The notes under the pieces: model-generated
The model's database searches: none
The model's input: the letters and a program-made list of their open reading frames with translations, nothing else
Told to the model about the DNA's origin: nothing
Part shown: piece after piece, positions 22,798 through 30,410 of the stretch
How the letters are laid out: every line of letters begins with the position of its first letter
Position numbering within the stretch: position 1 is the stretch's first letter
Source: an uncultured Muribaculaceae bacterium
GTDB lineage: Bacteria > Bacteroidota > Bacteroidia > Bacteroidales > Muribaculaceae
DNA: 42,780 nucleotides
Direction of reading: 5' to 3'
Assembly (NCBI GenBank): GCA_910587355.1
Contig: CAJUKF010000024.1
Location: 1-42,780, forward strand
Program-made: the position numbers and the translations under genes

Positions 22798-24234
22798 TCA
22801 TTCTTCGGCAATTTCGTCGGGTGCAATGCCCTTCGGAAGTGTGAAATGAAGCCATATGAAAGCTATGAGGCCGGCAATCACCGAGCCGGTGACGATGCCG
22901 AGTTTGGCGTGATTGAGAAGGTCGAGCTGTGAGGGTACCGAGGTGTCGAATGTGAGCGTGGCAATGAAGATAGATACTGTGAAACCTATGCCCCCGAGCA
23001 TGGCCACCGATGCCATCATGTGCCAGTTGCTGTGCGCGGGCATCGGTGCCAGTTTTAGTTTGACCGTAACCCAAGAGAAGAGAAGGATGCCGATAAATTT
23101 GCCTAATATAAGACTTATTATTATTGTAATGGAGATGCCCTCGAAAACGGAGACGGGGTCGGTGTCAAGCAGGAAAATTCCGGCATTAGAGAATGCGAAT
23201 AGGGGAAGAATAAAGTAATTGACAATAGCATGGAGCGAGTCCTCGAGGTCCTGCAGCGGCGAAATCACCTTGTCGGAAGCGCTTTCTACCTCTTTGAGCC
23301 AGTTCATCTGCTCGTTGGAGAGTATGGTGCGTTCTTCAAGTTCTGACAGTTCATCGTCGCCGCGGAAGTTGGAGATAGCCCTTCGTATCTTGGAGATGTA
23401 TTTGCGTGGAGCGAATACCGGGGTGGCCGGCACGCAGAAAGCTACGAGCACTCCGGCGATAGTGGGATGTATGCCTGAGTTAAGGAAAAGGAACCAGATT
23501 ATTCCGCCGATTGTGAGGTAGAAAATCTTACTCTTGATATGCATTACCGAGCCGAGCAGAAGCACACCGAGCAGGCCGGCGGCAATCAGCAGCAGCATCC
23601 ATTCGATATGTGTGGAGTAGAATGCGGCGATGACAATGATGCCTCCGATATCGTCCACGACCGCAAGTGTGGTAAGAAATATTTTCAGTGAGATAGGCAC
23701 GCGTTTGCCCAGCATGGCGAGTACACTGAGTGAGAATGCGATATCCGTGGCCATGGGAATAGCTGCGCCGTGTGTGAAATCGCTGCCGCGGCTCATCGAC
23801 CAGTAGAACAGCACCGGCACGACCATGCCGCCGATTGCGGCGATGATTGGAAGCAGGGCGTTGCGGAACGACGAAAGCTCTCCGACGAGCACGCTTCGCT
23901 TGATTTCAAGACCTATCGTGAAGAAGAATATCGCCATGAGAGCGTCGTTGATGAACGCGAGCAGTGTCATTGGTTCGCCGCTGTGGCTGAACACGTTGAA
24001 CGACCCTACCTGAAGGCGCACTTCCTGTTCCCAGAAGTCGAAATAAAGATTGTTGATGCCTGGAATATTTGCCACAATCAGGGCTAAGACCGTAGCAACC
24101 ATAAGTATGTTGCCACCCGATGCATGACGCCGCAGTGCCTGCCGGGCTGCGTAGAATATGCCGGTGTCGAAAACCGATTTAGGGTCTATTTTCCACGACT
24201 GGCCGTCGCGACGCTTAGTCTGTTCTTTTTTCAT
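22798..24234 (-). CDS. nhaA: Na+/H+ antiporter NhaA
   Basis: This 478-residue inner-membrane antiporter exchanges internal Na+ for external protons. It has about 12 hydrophobic segments and the ion-binding double aspartate in VVDDIGGIIVIAAFY, the counterpart of Asp163-Asp164 of E. coli NhaA. The GLEIKRSVLVGELSSFRNALLP and PMATDIAFSLSVLAMLG motifs are also family hallmarks. An unusually long hydrophilic insert (about residues 265-310, with ISNFRGDDELSELEERT) separates the halves; such loops occur in Bacteroidota NhaA. The ATG at 24234 is used rather than the upstream TTG. A strong hairpin with seven Ts lies just upstream. It lies 186 bp upstream of rprX on the same strand, suggesting a sodium-related neighbourhood. 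Confidence 0.93.
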   Translation of the reverse strand: MKKEQTKRRDGQSWKIDPKSVFDTGIFYAARQALRRHASGGNILMVATVLALIVANIPGINNLYFDFWEQEVRLQVGSFNVFSHSGEPMTLLAFINDALMAIFFFTIGLEIKRSVLVGELSSFRNALLPIIAAIGGMVVPVLFYWSMSRGSDFTHGAAIPMATDIAFSLSVLAMLGKRVPISLKIFLTTLAVVDDIGGIIVIAAFYSTHIEWMLLLIAAGLLGVLLLGSVMHIKSKIFYLTIGGIIWFLFLNSGIHPTIAGVLVAFCVPATPVFAPRKYISKIRRAISNFRGDDELSELEERTILSNEQMNWLKEVESASDKVISPLQDLEDSLHAIVNYFILPLFAFSNAGIFLLDTDPVSVFEGISITIIISLILGKFIGILLFSWVTVKLKLAPMPAHSNWHMMASVAMLGGIGFTVSIFIATLTFDTSVPSQLDLLNHAKLGIVTGSVIAGLIAFIWLHFTLPKGIAPDEIAEE

Positions 24235-24253
24235 AAAGTCTTTTTTACCTTGC

Positions 24254-24294
24254 AAAAAAATTCGCGCCGGAGGCTTGGTCTGCTTTCGGCGCGA
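24254..24294 (-). terminator. Terminator after the FadL-like gene, directly before nhaA
   Basis: TCGCGCCG (24262-24269) pairs with CGGCGCGA (24287-24294) and is followed on the minus strand by seven Ts (24254-24260). The T-run ends about 20 nt before the nhaA ATG, and no promoter was found in between. nhaA therefore depends on read-through, an unseen promoter or regulated termination. Confidence 0.85.
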
Positions 24295-24313
24295 TGTGTT
24301 GTTTGTATTGGAA

Positions 24314-25918
24314 TCAGAACCGTAGTCCGGTTGAAATCACTATGTTGTTGTGTGTATCGGTGAGGGATGCCGTAGGTGCTTCGATGCCGTTGAAGTTGGT
24401 GTATGCATGCCATGTGCCTTTACGACGGGTGTACTGCCATGCCAAATCTACGTACCAGCCTTTGTAGCGGTAGCCGAGTCCGAGCGACACATTATTGGTG
24501 CCTTCAAAGAAAGTGTATGACGGCTCAGTGCCGCTGGTGGCGACTGCTGTGGAGGGGCTGTTGGCTACGTCTTTTACCGAGGAGCCCTGCCAGTTGTAGC
24601 CGGCTCGTACGCTGAAACTGTTGGTGAGGCGGAGTTCAGCACCGATGCGGAAAATATTGGCAGCCTTGAAGTAGTTGCGGATGTCTTCGTTGGCAAGAGT
24701 ATTGTCCTGAAAAGAGCCGTAGAGGCCGCTTTCCTGTTTCATTTTCATGTTGGCGTAGTCGACACGCTCGTAATCGGCCGAAATGATTGCCTGTCCGGCT
24801 ATTGTGCCGCTGACGCCGACCATAAAACGCCAGGGGGTGTTTAGACGCGAGCGGTAGTCGTAGTCGGGAGTATCGGTGCCGTCGCTGTCTGTTTTATCAG
24901 AACCATCGGGAGTGTAGTTGTAGTCAACATAGCCATATCCGCGGTGCGTAAGATGCAGCCAGGTAGGTGTGTGCACCGCGAAGCCGATGCGGAACTGGTC
25001 GACCGGACGCACAATCACACCGAGTTTTATGTTGGCTCCCGAACCGGTGACGGTCTTGAGGTTATAGAGATTGAAGCCTGCGTTGCCGGTAGCGAATGCA
25101 TCGGTGCTGCGGTCATAGATGTAGGCTCCGGACATGCTCTCGGAGTAGTTTGATTCCTGAGTGAAGTTTACATCATATATACCTACGCCAAGGCCCCAGT
25201 ATACCACATCGTCGAGGTTGCCGGCTATATCGATGTTGTATTCATCGACGTATCCTCTCTGATTTACCTCATAAAGGGCATCGCCGTGAGTTCCATTCTG
25301 GTACAGTCCTACGTACTCTGTGTTTGTGCCCGGCGAAGAATTGCTTATCATCAGCGAGTTATAGGCGAGAATCGAGAGCCAGTCGGTGCCGTTGTTGTAC
25401 GGGCTCTGATTGTCGGAGCCAAGCAGCAAATCGGAGTTTGTGCCGTTAGTGAAGGATGCAACGTAATTGGAGAGCGACGAGTTGGTCGGATTCACGTAAG
25501 CTGTGCCGCGACGTTCGAAACTTGAGAGGCGGTTGTAACTGAAGCCCCACTGTATGCTGCGCAGAATGCCGGAGTTGCTGAGGTTGAACACGCCGGCGTA
25601 ACCGAAGTTGTCGAAAATCACCGGTGTCTTGTTGTCGGAATACTGAGCTGCGTTAGATTGCGATTTGAAATTGCGGATGCTTATGTCGAATGAAAGACCG
25701 AGGTCGCTGTAGCGGTAGAGGCCAAGGCCGGCGGGATTCTGTTTCATACACGACAAATCGCTTCCGAGCGAGGTGAACGCACCGCCCATTGACACGAATC
25801 GTGCCGAGCCTCGCAGCTGTGTGGGCGTAAGGGAGTAGGCATCGGCTGCCGACTGGGCTGCGGCACCAAGGCCGACAAATGTAGCCACTGCTATTGCGGA
25901 GAAAATCCTTCGGGTCAT
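24314..25918 (-). CDS. FadL/OmpP1-like outer membrane protein
   Basis: This 534-residue outer-membrane beta-barrel has a signal peptide (1-21, ending GAAAQ). The N-terminus of the mature protein contains LRGSARFVSMGGAFTSLGSDLSCMKQNPAGLG, a pattern typical of Bacteroidota FadL/TodX/OmpP1-like transporters, where an N-terminal hatch precedes the barrel. Alternating aromatic beta strands fill the rest, and the chain ends in a terminal Phe (STGLRF), the BAM recognition signal. Homologues are often called 'hemin receptor', without good evidence. The substrate, probably hydrophobic, is not readable. It lies downstream of the Trp/Gly-rich protein gene with a hairpin between them. Confidence 0.82.
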   Translation of the reverse strand: MTRRIFSAIAVATFVGLGAAAQSAADAYSLTPTQLRGSARFVSMGGAFTSLGSDLSCMKQNPAGLGLYRYSDLGLSFDISIRNFKSQSNAAQYSDNKTPVIFDNFGYAGVFNLSNSGILRSIQWGFSYNRLSSFERRGTAYVNPTNSSLSNYVASFTNGTNSDLLLGSDNQSPYNNGTDWLSILAYNSLMISNSSPGTNTEYVGLYQNGTHGDALYEVNQRGYVDEYNIDIAGNLDDVVYWGLGVGIYDVNFTQESNYSESMSGAYIYDRSTDAFATGNAGFNLYNLKTVTGSGANIKLGVIVRPVDQFRIGFAVHTPTWLHLTHRGYGYVDYNYTPDGSDKTDSDGTDTPDYDYRSRLNTPWRFMVGVSGTIAGQAIISADYERVDYANMKMKQESGLYGSFQDNTLANEDIRNYFKAANIFRIGAELRLTNSFSVRAGYNWQGSSVKDVANSPSTAVATSGTEPSYTFFEGTNNVSLGLGYRYKGWYVDLAWQYTRRKGTWHAYTNFNGIEAPTASLTDTHNNIVISTGLRF

Positions 25919-25932
25919 AATAAATAGTCTTT

Positions 25933-25964
25933 AAGGAAAATGTGCCCCGACATATGTCGGGACA
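25933..25964 (-). terminator. Terminator after the Trp/Gly-rich protein gene
   Basis: A perfect 16-bp palindrome CCCGACATATGTCGGG (25946-25961) is extended by TGT/ACA across a bulge. On the minus strand TTTTCCTT follows. It separates the secreted Trp/Gly-rich gene from the FadL-like gene. Confidence 0.65.
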
Positions 25965-26003
25965 CTTATAAAACGTTGATGCGTGTTAAAAAGTTTGCAT
26001 TTG

Positions 26004-27161
26004 TCAGCGACGTCCGCGACCGGCTCCGCCGCCACCCCCTACAGAGCCGCCACCGCCTCGCGATGAGTTGTTGCTGCCGCCCCATGAGCTGCCTCCGCTG
26101 CTGCGGTAGCTCGGTGTGGTGTTGCGGTAGCTCGGAGTAGTGTTGCGGTTGCTGCCCGAGGAGCTGTTGTTATAACTGCCTGAGTTGTTATAGCTGCCGC
26201 TGTACGAGCCTCGGCGGCTGTTGTTTGTGCCGCGGTAATTATTGTTGTTTCCGGATGCGGGGCTTGCAGGTCGGCTTATGCCTGAGTTGCCCGGACGGCT
26301 GAGACCGCTGCCATACGACGGACGGCCCATGTTGCCCGGACGGCTTGACGAAGCTCCGCCGGAATAACCTGGATTACGTCCGACAGAGGCTCCGGACGAA
26401 GGACGGTGAGGACGTGCGGCACCGGTGCTGTTGCTTGCCCATCCTCCGCCATGCGAGGGAGGTGGCAGCGGTGCGCCCCATGAGGGTCCGCCCCAGCCCC
26501 AGCCGGGACCCCAGCCCCAACCGGGACCTCCCCATGCCCAGCCCGGGCCACCCCAGCCCCAGCCGGGTGTCCAGCCCCAGCTCCACGAGGGTCCCCACCA
26601 TGGGCTGCCCCATGATATGTCGAACCAGGGATTATATCCGAAACTGAAGCTCCACCCGGGTGCCCAGTAGCTGTATCGCCACGGATTATACAGACTCCAA
26701 GGTGTGGCGCCCCATGTGTAGTAGTCATAGGGGTCGATATTGTTGATTACATATACATTCACATCCTGCTGCGAGGGCGTGTTGTAATAGTAATCCATCA
26801 GAGTGGTGTCGCCCGATGCCGAGACGATTGTGCTGTCGTGGAAGTGCTCGATGCGTCGGGTGTATTTGAAACTGTCGTTGTATTTGCCGTCGTTGGGCCC
26901 GACTGCGGGCTTGCTGTTACGTCTGTTGTAAGTGTCGACATCCATCTGCAGCGGCTTGTCGGAACTTACATTGTATGAGTCTGAGGCCGGCAGAGTGGAA
27001 GCTCGAAGAGCCTGAATACGCTCTTTTTCTTTCTTCTCTTTCTCTTTTGCCTTGCTCGGAGAGTAGTACAAATCATCGTAAGGGTCCTGGGCATAGAGTG
27101 CCGATGGCACAGCTATTACAGCTGCCAGGAGGAGTATGAGGTTACGGGCGCTCTTTTTCAT
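26004..27161 (-). CDS. Secreted Trp/Gly-rich low-complexity protein
   Basis: I do not recognise a family for this 385-residue protein. It has a good signal peptide (1-24, ending ALYAQ). A charged linker (SKAKEKEKKEKER, about 36-48) is followed by a beta-like region with RRIEHFHDST. A tyrosine/tryptophan-rich block (about 140-185) then leads to a run of near-repeats of the form GWGWGGPGW (about 190-235). The remainder is a Gly/Ser/Asn/Arg-rich tail with NTTPSYR twice, ending in poly-Gly and Arg. The Trp/Gly repeat is also visible in the DNA as tandem CCCAGCCC-like units (about 26470-26600). Such composition suggests a surface-exposed structural or adhesive role, as inference only. It has its own terminator; a weak -7 (27305-27312) may be its promoter. 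Confidence 0.75.
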   Translation of the reverse strand: MKKSARNLILLLAAVIAVPSALYAQDPYDDLYYSPSKAKEKEKKEKERIQALRASTLPASDSYNVSSDKPLQMDVDTYNRRNSKPAVGPNDGKYNDSFKYTRRIEHFHDSTIVSASGDTTLMDYYYNTPSQQDVNVYVINNIDPYDYYTWGATPWSLYNPWRYSYWAPGWSFSFGYNPWFDISWGSPWWGPSWSWGWTPGWGWGGPGWAWGGPGWGWGPGWGWGGPSWGAPLPPPSHGGGWASNSTGAARPHRPSSGASVGRNPGYSGGASSSRPGNMGRPSYGSGLSRPGNSGISRPASPASGNNNNYRGTNNSRRGSYSGSYNNSGSYNNSSSGSNRNTTPSYRNTTPSYRSSGGSSWGGSNNSSRGGGGSVGGGGGAGRGRR

Positions 27162-27304
27162 TTTATTTTCGGTTTTTAAACGCTTTCGATATATAACAAT
27201 TAGACTGTGCCTGACGCCTATGGTTTATACGTTATTTATGAAAAAAACATAAAAAGCACGGTAATATGGGCGCTCATTCATAGATGTCGCTTTCTTTCTG
27301 TTTA

Positions 27305-27312
27305 CAAAAATA
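27305..27312 (-). promoter_or_regulatory. Possible -7 element for the Trp/Gly-rich gene
   Basis: TATTTTTG on the minus strand matches TAnnTTTG but lacks a clear -33 element. The leader would be about 135 nt. Nothing else is recognised in 27162-27372. Confidence 0.3.
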
Positions 27313-27372
27313 CGAAATAATGCGACATAAGGAAGCCTGAAGCCTTCTTTTTAAGTTTTTTTCAGAACGTTC

Positions 27373-28062
27373 TCAGCGCAGTCTTTCGAGCCGCAGTCCG
27401 CCGTCGTACTCAGGCATGGCGTAATACTCTGCCATTGGGAAATGCGAGGCGAGATAGCGGCCTGTGAAGGCTTTGGTGTCGGCTGCTATTTCACGCTCCT
27501 TGTCGTTGTCGTAGTGCTCGTTGTAAATCACTGCCTTAAGGCTGAGACCGTAGTCGGCGATTGCATTGAGCGACAGTATGGTATGGTTGATAGAGCCGAG
27601 GCGGCTGTTGGTGGTGAGCACTACCGGAAGATGATGCTCCGCCGCGTAGTCGATTGCGAAATATTCGTCTGTAATCGGCACCATAAGGCCTCCGGCACCC
27701 TCAATCAGCACGCGGTCGTAGCGGCGGCAAAGCTCTTCGGTGGCTTTGGTTATGAGCGCGAGGTCGATTTCGCGGCCGTCGAGCCGTGCGGCAAGCTGGG
27801 CCGATGCCGGGTATGAGAAAATCACGGGTGCTGTCAGCCCGAGGCGGTCTTCTTCGAGCTCGCCGGTGCCGAGCAGACGGCGGTGCGCCTCGATGTCCTC
27901 CGATGTGCCGATGCAGCCCGTCTGGATGAATTTCTGCGTGATTACTCCGTAGCCCTGCCGTTCGAGCATACGTGCATATGAAGCTGTCGCATATGTCTTG
28001 CCGGCATCTGTGTCAATGCCTGTTATGAATATAGCCTGTGAAGTTTCTTCTGTCTTTTTCAT
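27373..28062 (-). CDS. bioD: Dethiobiotin synthetase BioD
   Basis: This 229-residue enzyme catalyses ATP- and CO2-dependent ring closure of diaminopelargonic acid to dethiobiotin, the penultimate step of biotin synthesis. The Walker A loop GIDTDAGKT (15-23) is at the N-terminus. EGAGGLMVPI (about 120-129) is the family's second hallmark, and TTNSRLGSINHTILSL (about 149-164) is the third. It overlaps the upstream bioGC gene by 4 bp (ATGA), so the two are translationally coupled. bioA, bioF and bioB are not in the window. Confidence 0.94.
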   Translation of the reverse strand: MKKTEETSQAIFITGIDTDAGKTYATASYARMLERQGYGVITQKFIQTGCIGTSEDIEAHRRLLGTGELEEDRLGLTAPVIFSYPASAQLAARLDGREIDLALITKATEELCRRYDRVLIEGAGGLMVPITDEYFAIDYAAEHHLPVVLTTNSRLGSINHTILSLNAIADYGLSLKAVIYNEHYDNDKEREIAADTKAFTGRYLASHFPMAEYYAMPEYDGGLRLERLR

Positions 28063-29447
28063 ATTTTCCGAAGCATTAAGATATACGTGCGGTATGTGGC
28101 TGATGCCGAGCCGTCGGGGCCGACCGGATATGAGCTGAGTGCCTTGCGCAGATTTTCGTCCCCGCTGCCGAGCGAATTGACACCGGTGGAGCGCAGATGG
28201 CGGAATACTTCGACGGGCGAGGCGAAGCGCAGGGTATGTGTTCCGCTCTGTTCAGCCAGTATTTCAAGTCCCTCGGGCAGATATTTGTGCCAGTCAGGGG
28301 CATCGGGCAGAGGAAGGCTCCGGCCCGTTGCCTGTGCAACTTCGGCGAGATTGCCCGGCAGAAAAGTGCTGAAAAGAATTATGCCTCCGGGGCGCAGTAT
28401 GCGCATACATTCCCCGATAAAACGCGACGGCGAATTGAACCACTGCACTGTTGAGGCCGATAATATTACGTCGGCCGAAGCGTCTGCCTCGTTCCACAGC
28501 CCGGTTTCGGCATCGCCTTCGCGGAAAGTGCGTCCGGGCACAGGCGAAGGCCCTGCGAGGTCCCATAGTTCGAGCGTAGCGTCGTTTCCGCATATACGGT
28601 CGAGATGCCGGCTCAGAAATCCCGTGCCGCTGCCGAGCTCTATGGTACGTGCTCCGGGGGCCGACATTTTTTCGGCGAGCCCGTGTTTTTCTATCAGCTG
28701 AAGAAGCTCTCCGGCCATTTCATGCTGTACCGGAGCTGCCTCGTCGTAACTCTGCCGGCGACGGCAGAACCGCTCGCCTACACACTGTTTGTTTACCGTA
28801 TATTCATATATGATTTTCTGGAAATCAGGCATGTGCGGGCCATCCGAGAGAACTGCCGGCACGTTTTCCCACACGCGCACCAGATTCTCGTACGGGAAAA
28901 TGCTGTCGTTCCGGGCTATCAGTGCCACATCCCAGCGCATATGTCGGGGCTCCATGCCGATGAACGATGCCAGTTCGTCGCGCAGTTCGTCAAGCGGCCT
29001 TTCGGGCTTGCAGGCGCAAAAGTTGTCGAAAGCCTTCCGGGAGCCGCATACGCGGTAGTAGAATTTATCCAGCGAACGGTCTGTAAGTCCGTCGAGTGTG
29101 CCTCTGAAAATAGCCTGCGGTATGCCGCGGAGGTCGTCTACCGGTGTTTCCGAGCCGTTTATGGCAATCCGGCGTGTCACCTTTGCTTCGAGTGCGGGCG
29201 GCAATATGGCCTGTGTCACGCCCAGCGACCAGGCGAATACGCATATTTCGGTGTATGTGAATGCGAAATCCCATATCCCCGGGGCTTCAGAGTTTTCCCC
29301 GTCATCCCCGGGTCTGTAATCCCAGACAACGGCGATGTCATAACCGTCGCGCCGGAGCGAGGCGAAAGGACGGTAATCCATGGCCCAGCCGGCGAATATC
29401 ACTATCAGACGCTCATTGCCTTCGTTGCTGACTTTTCTTACTTTCAT
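28059..29447 (-). CDS. bioGC: BioG-BioC fusion: pimeloyl-ACP methyl ester esterase + malonyl-ACP methyltransferase
   Basis: This 462-residue fusion covers both ends of the pimelate-modification route. The N-terminal BioG-type alpha/beta hydrolase (1-220) has LIVIFAGWAMDYRPF near residue 14, a nucleophile elbow FAWSLG (Ser74) and a likely catalytic His205 in SDGPHMP; it frees pimeloyl-ACP from its methyl ester. The C-terminal BioC (about 226-462) begins with RFCRRRQSYDEAAPVQ and has the SAM-binding ELGSGTG (270-276). It methylates malonyl-ACP to start the chain. Such fusions are known in Bacteroides. The start is ATG 29447; the longer reading begins with TTG inside the promoter -7 box. bioD follows with a 4-bp overlap. 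Confidence 0.9.
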   Translation of the reverse strand: MKVRKVSNEGNERLIVIFAGWAMDYRPFASLRRDGYDIAVVWDYRPGDDGENSEAPGIWDFAFTYTEICVFAWSLGVTQAILPPALEAKVTRRIAINGSETPVDDLRGIPQAIFRGTLDGLTDRSLDKFYYRVCGSRKAFDNFCACKPERPLDELRDELASFIGMEPRHMRWDVALIARNDSIFPYENLVRVWENVPAVLSDGPHMPDFQKIIYEYTVNKQCVGERFCRRRQSYDEAAPVQHEMAGELLQLIEKHGLAEKMSAPGARTIELGSGTGFLSRHLDRICGNDATLELWDLAGPSPVPGRTFREGDAETGLWNEADASADVILSASTVQWFNSPSRFIGECMRILRPGGIILFSTFLPGNLAEVAQATGRSLPLPDAPDWHKYLPEGLEILAEQSGTHTLRFASPVEVFRHLRSTGVNSLGSGDENLRKALSSYPVGPDGSASATYRTYILMLRKI

Positions 29448-29465
29448 CTTTTGCGAAATCGACTG

Positions 29466-29473
29466 CAAAATTA
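29466..29473 (-). promoter_or_regulatory. -7 element of the bioGC-bioD operon
   Basis: TAATTTTG on the minus strand lies 18 nt upstream of the bioGC ATG. It faces a plus-strand TAATTTTG (29486-29493), the abandoned fprA -7. The pair forms the original divergent promoter between bioGC and fprA. Confidence 0.55.
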
Positions 29474-29476
29474 CTC

Positions 29477-29541
29477 AATTTTCAGTAATTTTGCAGCGCC
29501 AAAGTTAAAGTTATTGAAAATGAATGTAAGAAGCATCACCG
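29477..29541 (+). repeat. 65-bp direct repeat, left copy (fprA promoter and 5' end)
   Basis: This is identical over 65 bp to 31785-31849. With 12 more bases on its left (29465-29476, three mismatches) the similarity spans 77 bp. It contains the fprA -7 box, the fprA start codon and the first seven fprA codons. The two copies are offset by 2308 bp and bracket the two-gene ATPase module. Confidence 0.97.
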
Positions 29542-29573
29542 CATTCCTTTGGTGCGATGTTAGCCTGTTATGA
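29520..29573 (+). pseudogene. Truncated 5' remnant of fprA
   Basis: An ATG at 29520 opens the first seven fprA codons (MNVRSIT, identical to the intact gene at 31828). The frame then runs into unrelated sequence (AFLWCDVSLL) and stops at 29571-29573, giving a 17-codon fragment. It has kept the native fprA -7 element and could still be transcribed. It marks the left junction of the inserted module. Confidence 0.85.
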
Positions 29574-29648
29574 CAATGTCATTTAAAATTAGTATGAAAC
29601 AAGCGCTCGCGCTACTATTTACTGGCGTAAAAAAGCTTTCTTAAATAC

Positions 29649-30410
29649 TTACTTATGATAAAGTTTCAATATTTGCGGACATTTTGTACGTGCATCGTCT
29701 TTTGAAATATCCATTCCGTGATATTCATTATTCCGGTCAGGTCTGAACTCTACGAAAGTTTTGAATTTGGAATCATAAGTATATAGATAAGTTTTATCAT
29801 CAATTTCACCTGGATATTCTTCATATGCCCGTCTTAACAATAGGCGGGCATAATCTTCATTGTATTTATCATATGCAGAAAAAGGAGACACCTCTTTATC
29901 TCCGTCAGTTCGTCTTTCTTGGCTGTGCTTTAACTGGTTGAGCTTAGGCGCATATGATTCTATCAGTTCCTTAAGCGGTAAATTCGTACTCGGATTAAAG
30001 TTTATAATTTTTACGTACTCTTTGTCAGATGATACTGTGAATTCTTTTACAGTATTTGAGATTCCGGCATAAATTCTTTTAGTATCGCGGATAAGAAAAA
30101 TTGCATATAATTGTTGTTTTGCAATGTCTCTGTCGGAAGCAGTGCAATTCGCCAGTATATCTGGATTCAATTTGATATAGTTAGCTTTCTTGACAGGTGT
30201 AATCTCCTGTACAGAAAGTTCCAGCAATTGAGAAAATAATTCGTAATTTTGAGTTATCTCGGGGCATTCAGATAGAAACTCAATCCATTTTTCCGGTACG
30301 TAAAGAGTTACCCCTCTTGGTAAGTCCAGTAAGGAGAGATTATCAAATTCATTGTTTCCATTAACACCGTTTGCAATAATGGGCATATGAGGAGCAACGG
30401 CAATATTCAT
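29649..30410 (-). CDS. Unrecognised partner protein of the ATPase module (candidate effector)
   Basis: I do not recognise a family for this 253-residue soluble protein, which has no signal peptide or membrane segment. The N-terminus (MNIAVAPHMPIIANGVNG) is followed by mixed alpha/beta sequence and a helical region (184-199). The C-terminal part, YTYDSKFKTFVEFRPDRN (210-227) followed by HGMD (231-234), looks like a small beta-sheet and faintly recalls the Y-x-W-D-S core of colicin E3-type RNases, but the catalytic His is not obvious. Its start overlaps the ATPase stop by 4 bp, so it is translationally coupled and probably works with it, as effector or regulated partner. Codon usage is visibly AT-rich compared with neighbouring genes, suggesting acquisition. 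Confidence 0.8.
   Translation of the reverse strand: MNIAVAPHMPIIANGVNGNNEFDNLSLLDLPRGVTLYVPEKWIEFLSECPEITQNYELFSQLLELSVQEITPVKKANYIKLNPDILANCTASDRDIAKQQLYAIFLIRDTKRIYAGISNTVKEFTVSSDKEYVKIINFNPSTNLPLKELIESYAPKLNQLKHSQERRTDGDKEVSPFSAYDKYNEDYARLLLRRAYEEYPGEIDDKTYLYTYDSKFKTFVEFRPDRNNEYHGMDISKDDARTKCPQILKLYHK

Noticed and set aside
26470..26600. CRISPR-like repeat array
   Set aside because: The repeats are short, abutting and in frame with the Trp/Gly-rich coding sequence; there are no spacers.
28605..29573. 322-residue plus-strand open frame across the bioGC gene and the left repeat
   Set aside because: It is antisense to an intact BioG-BioC protein. Only its last 17 codons have meaning, as the fprA remnant.
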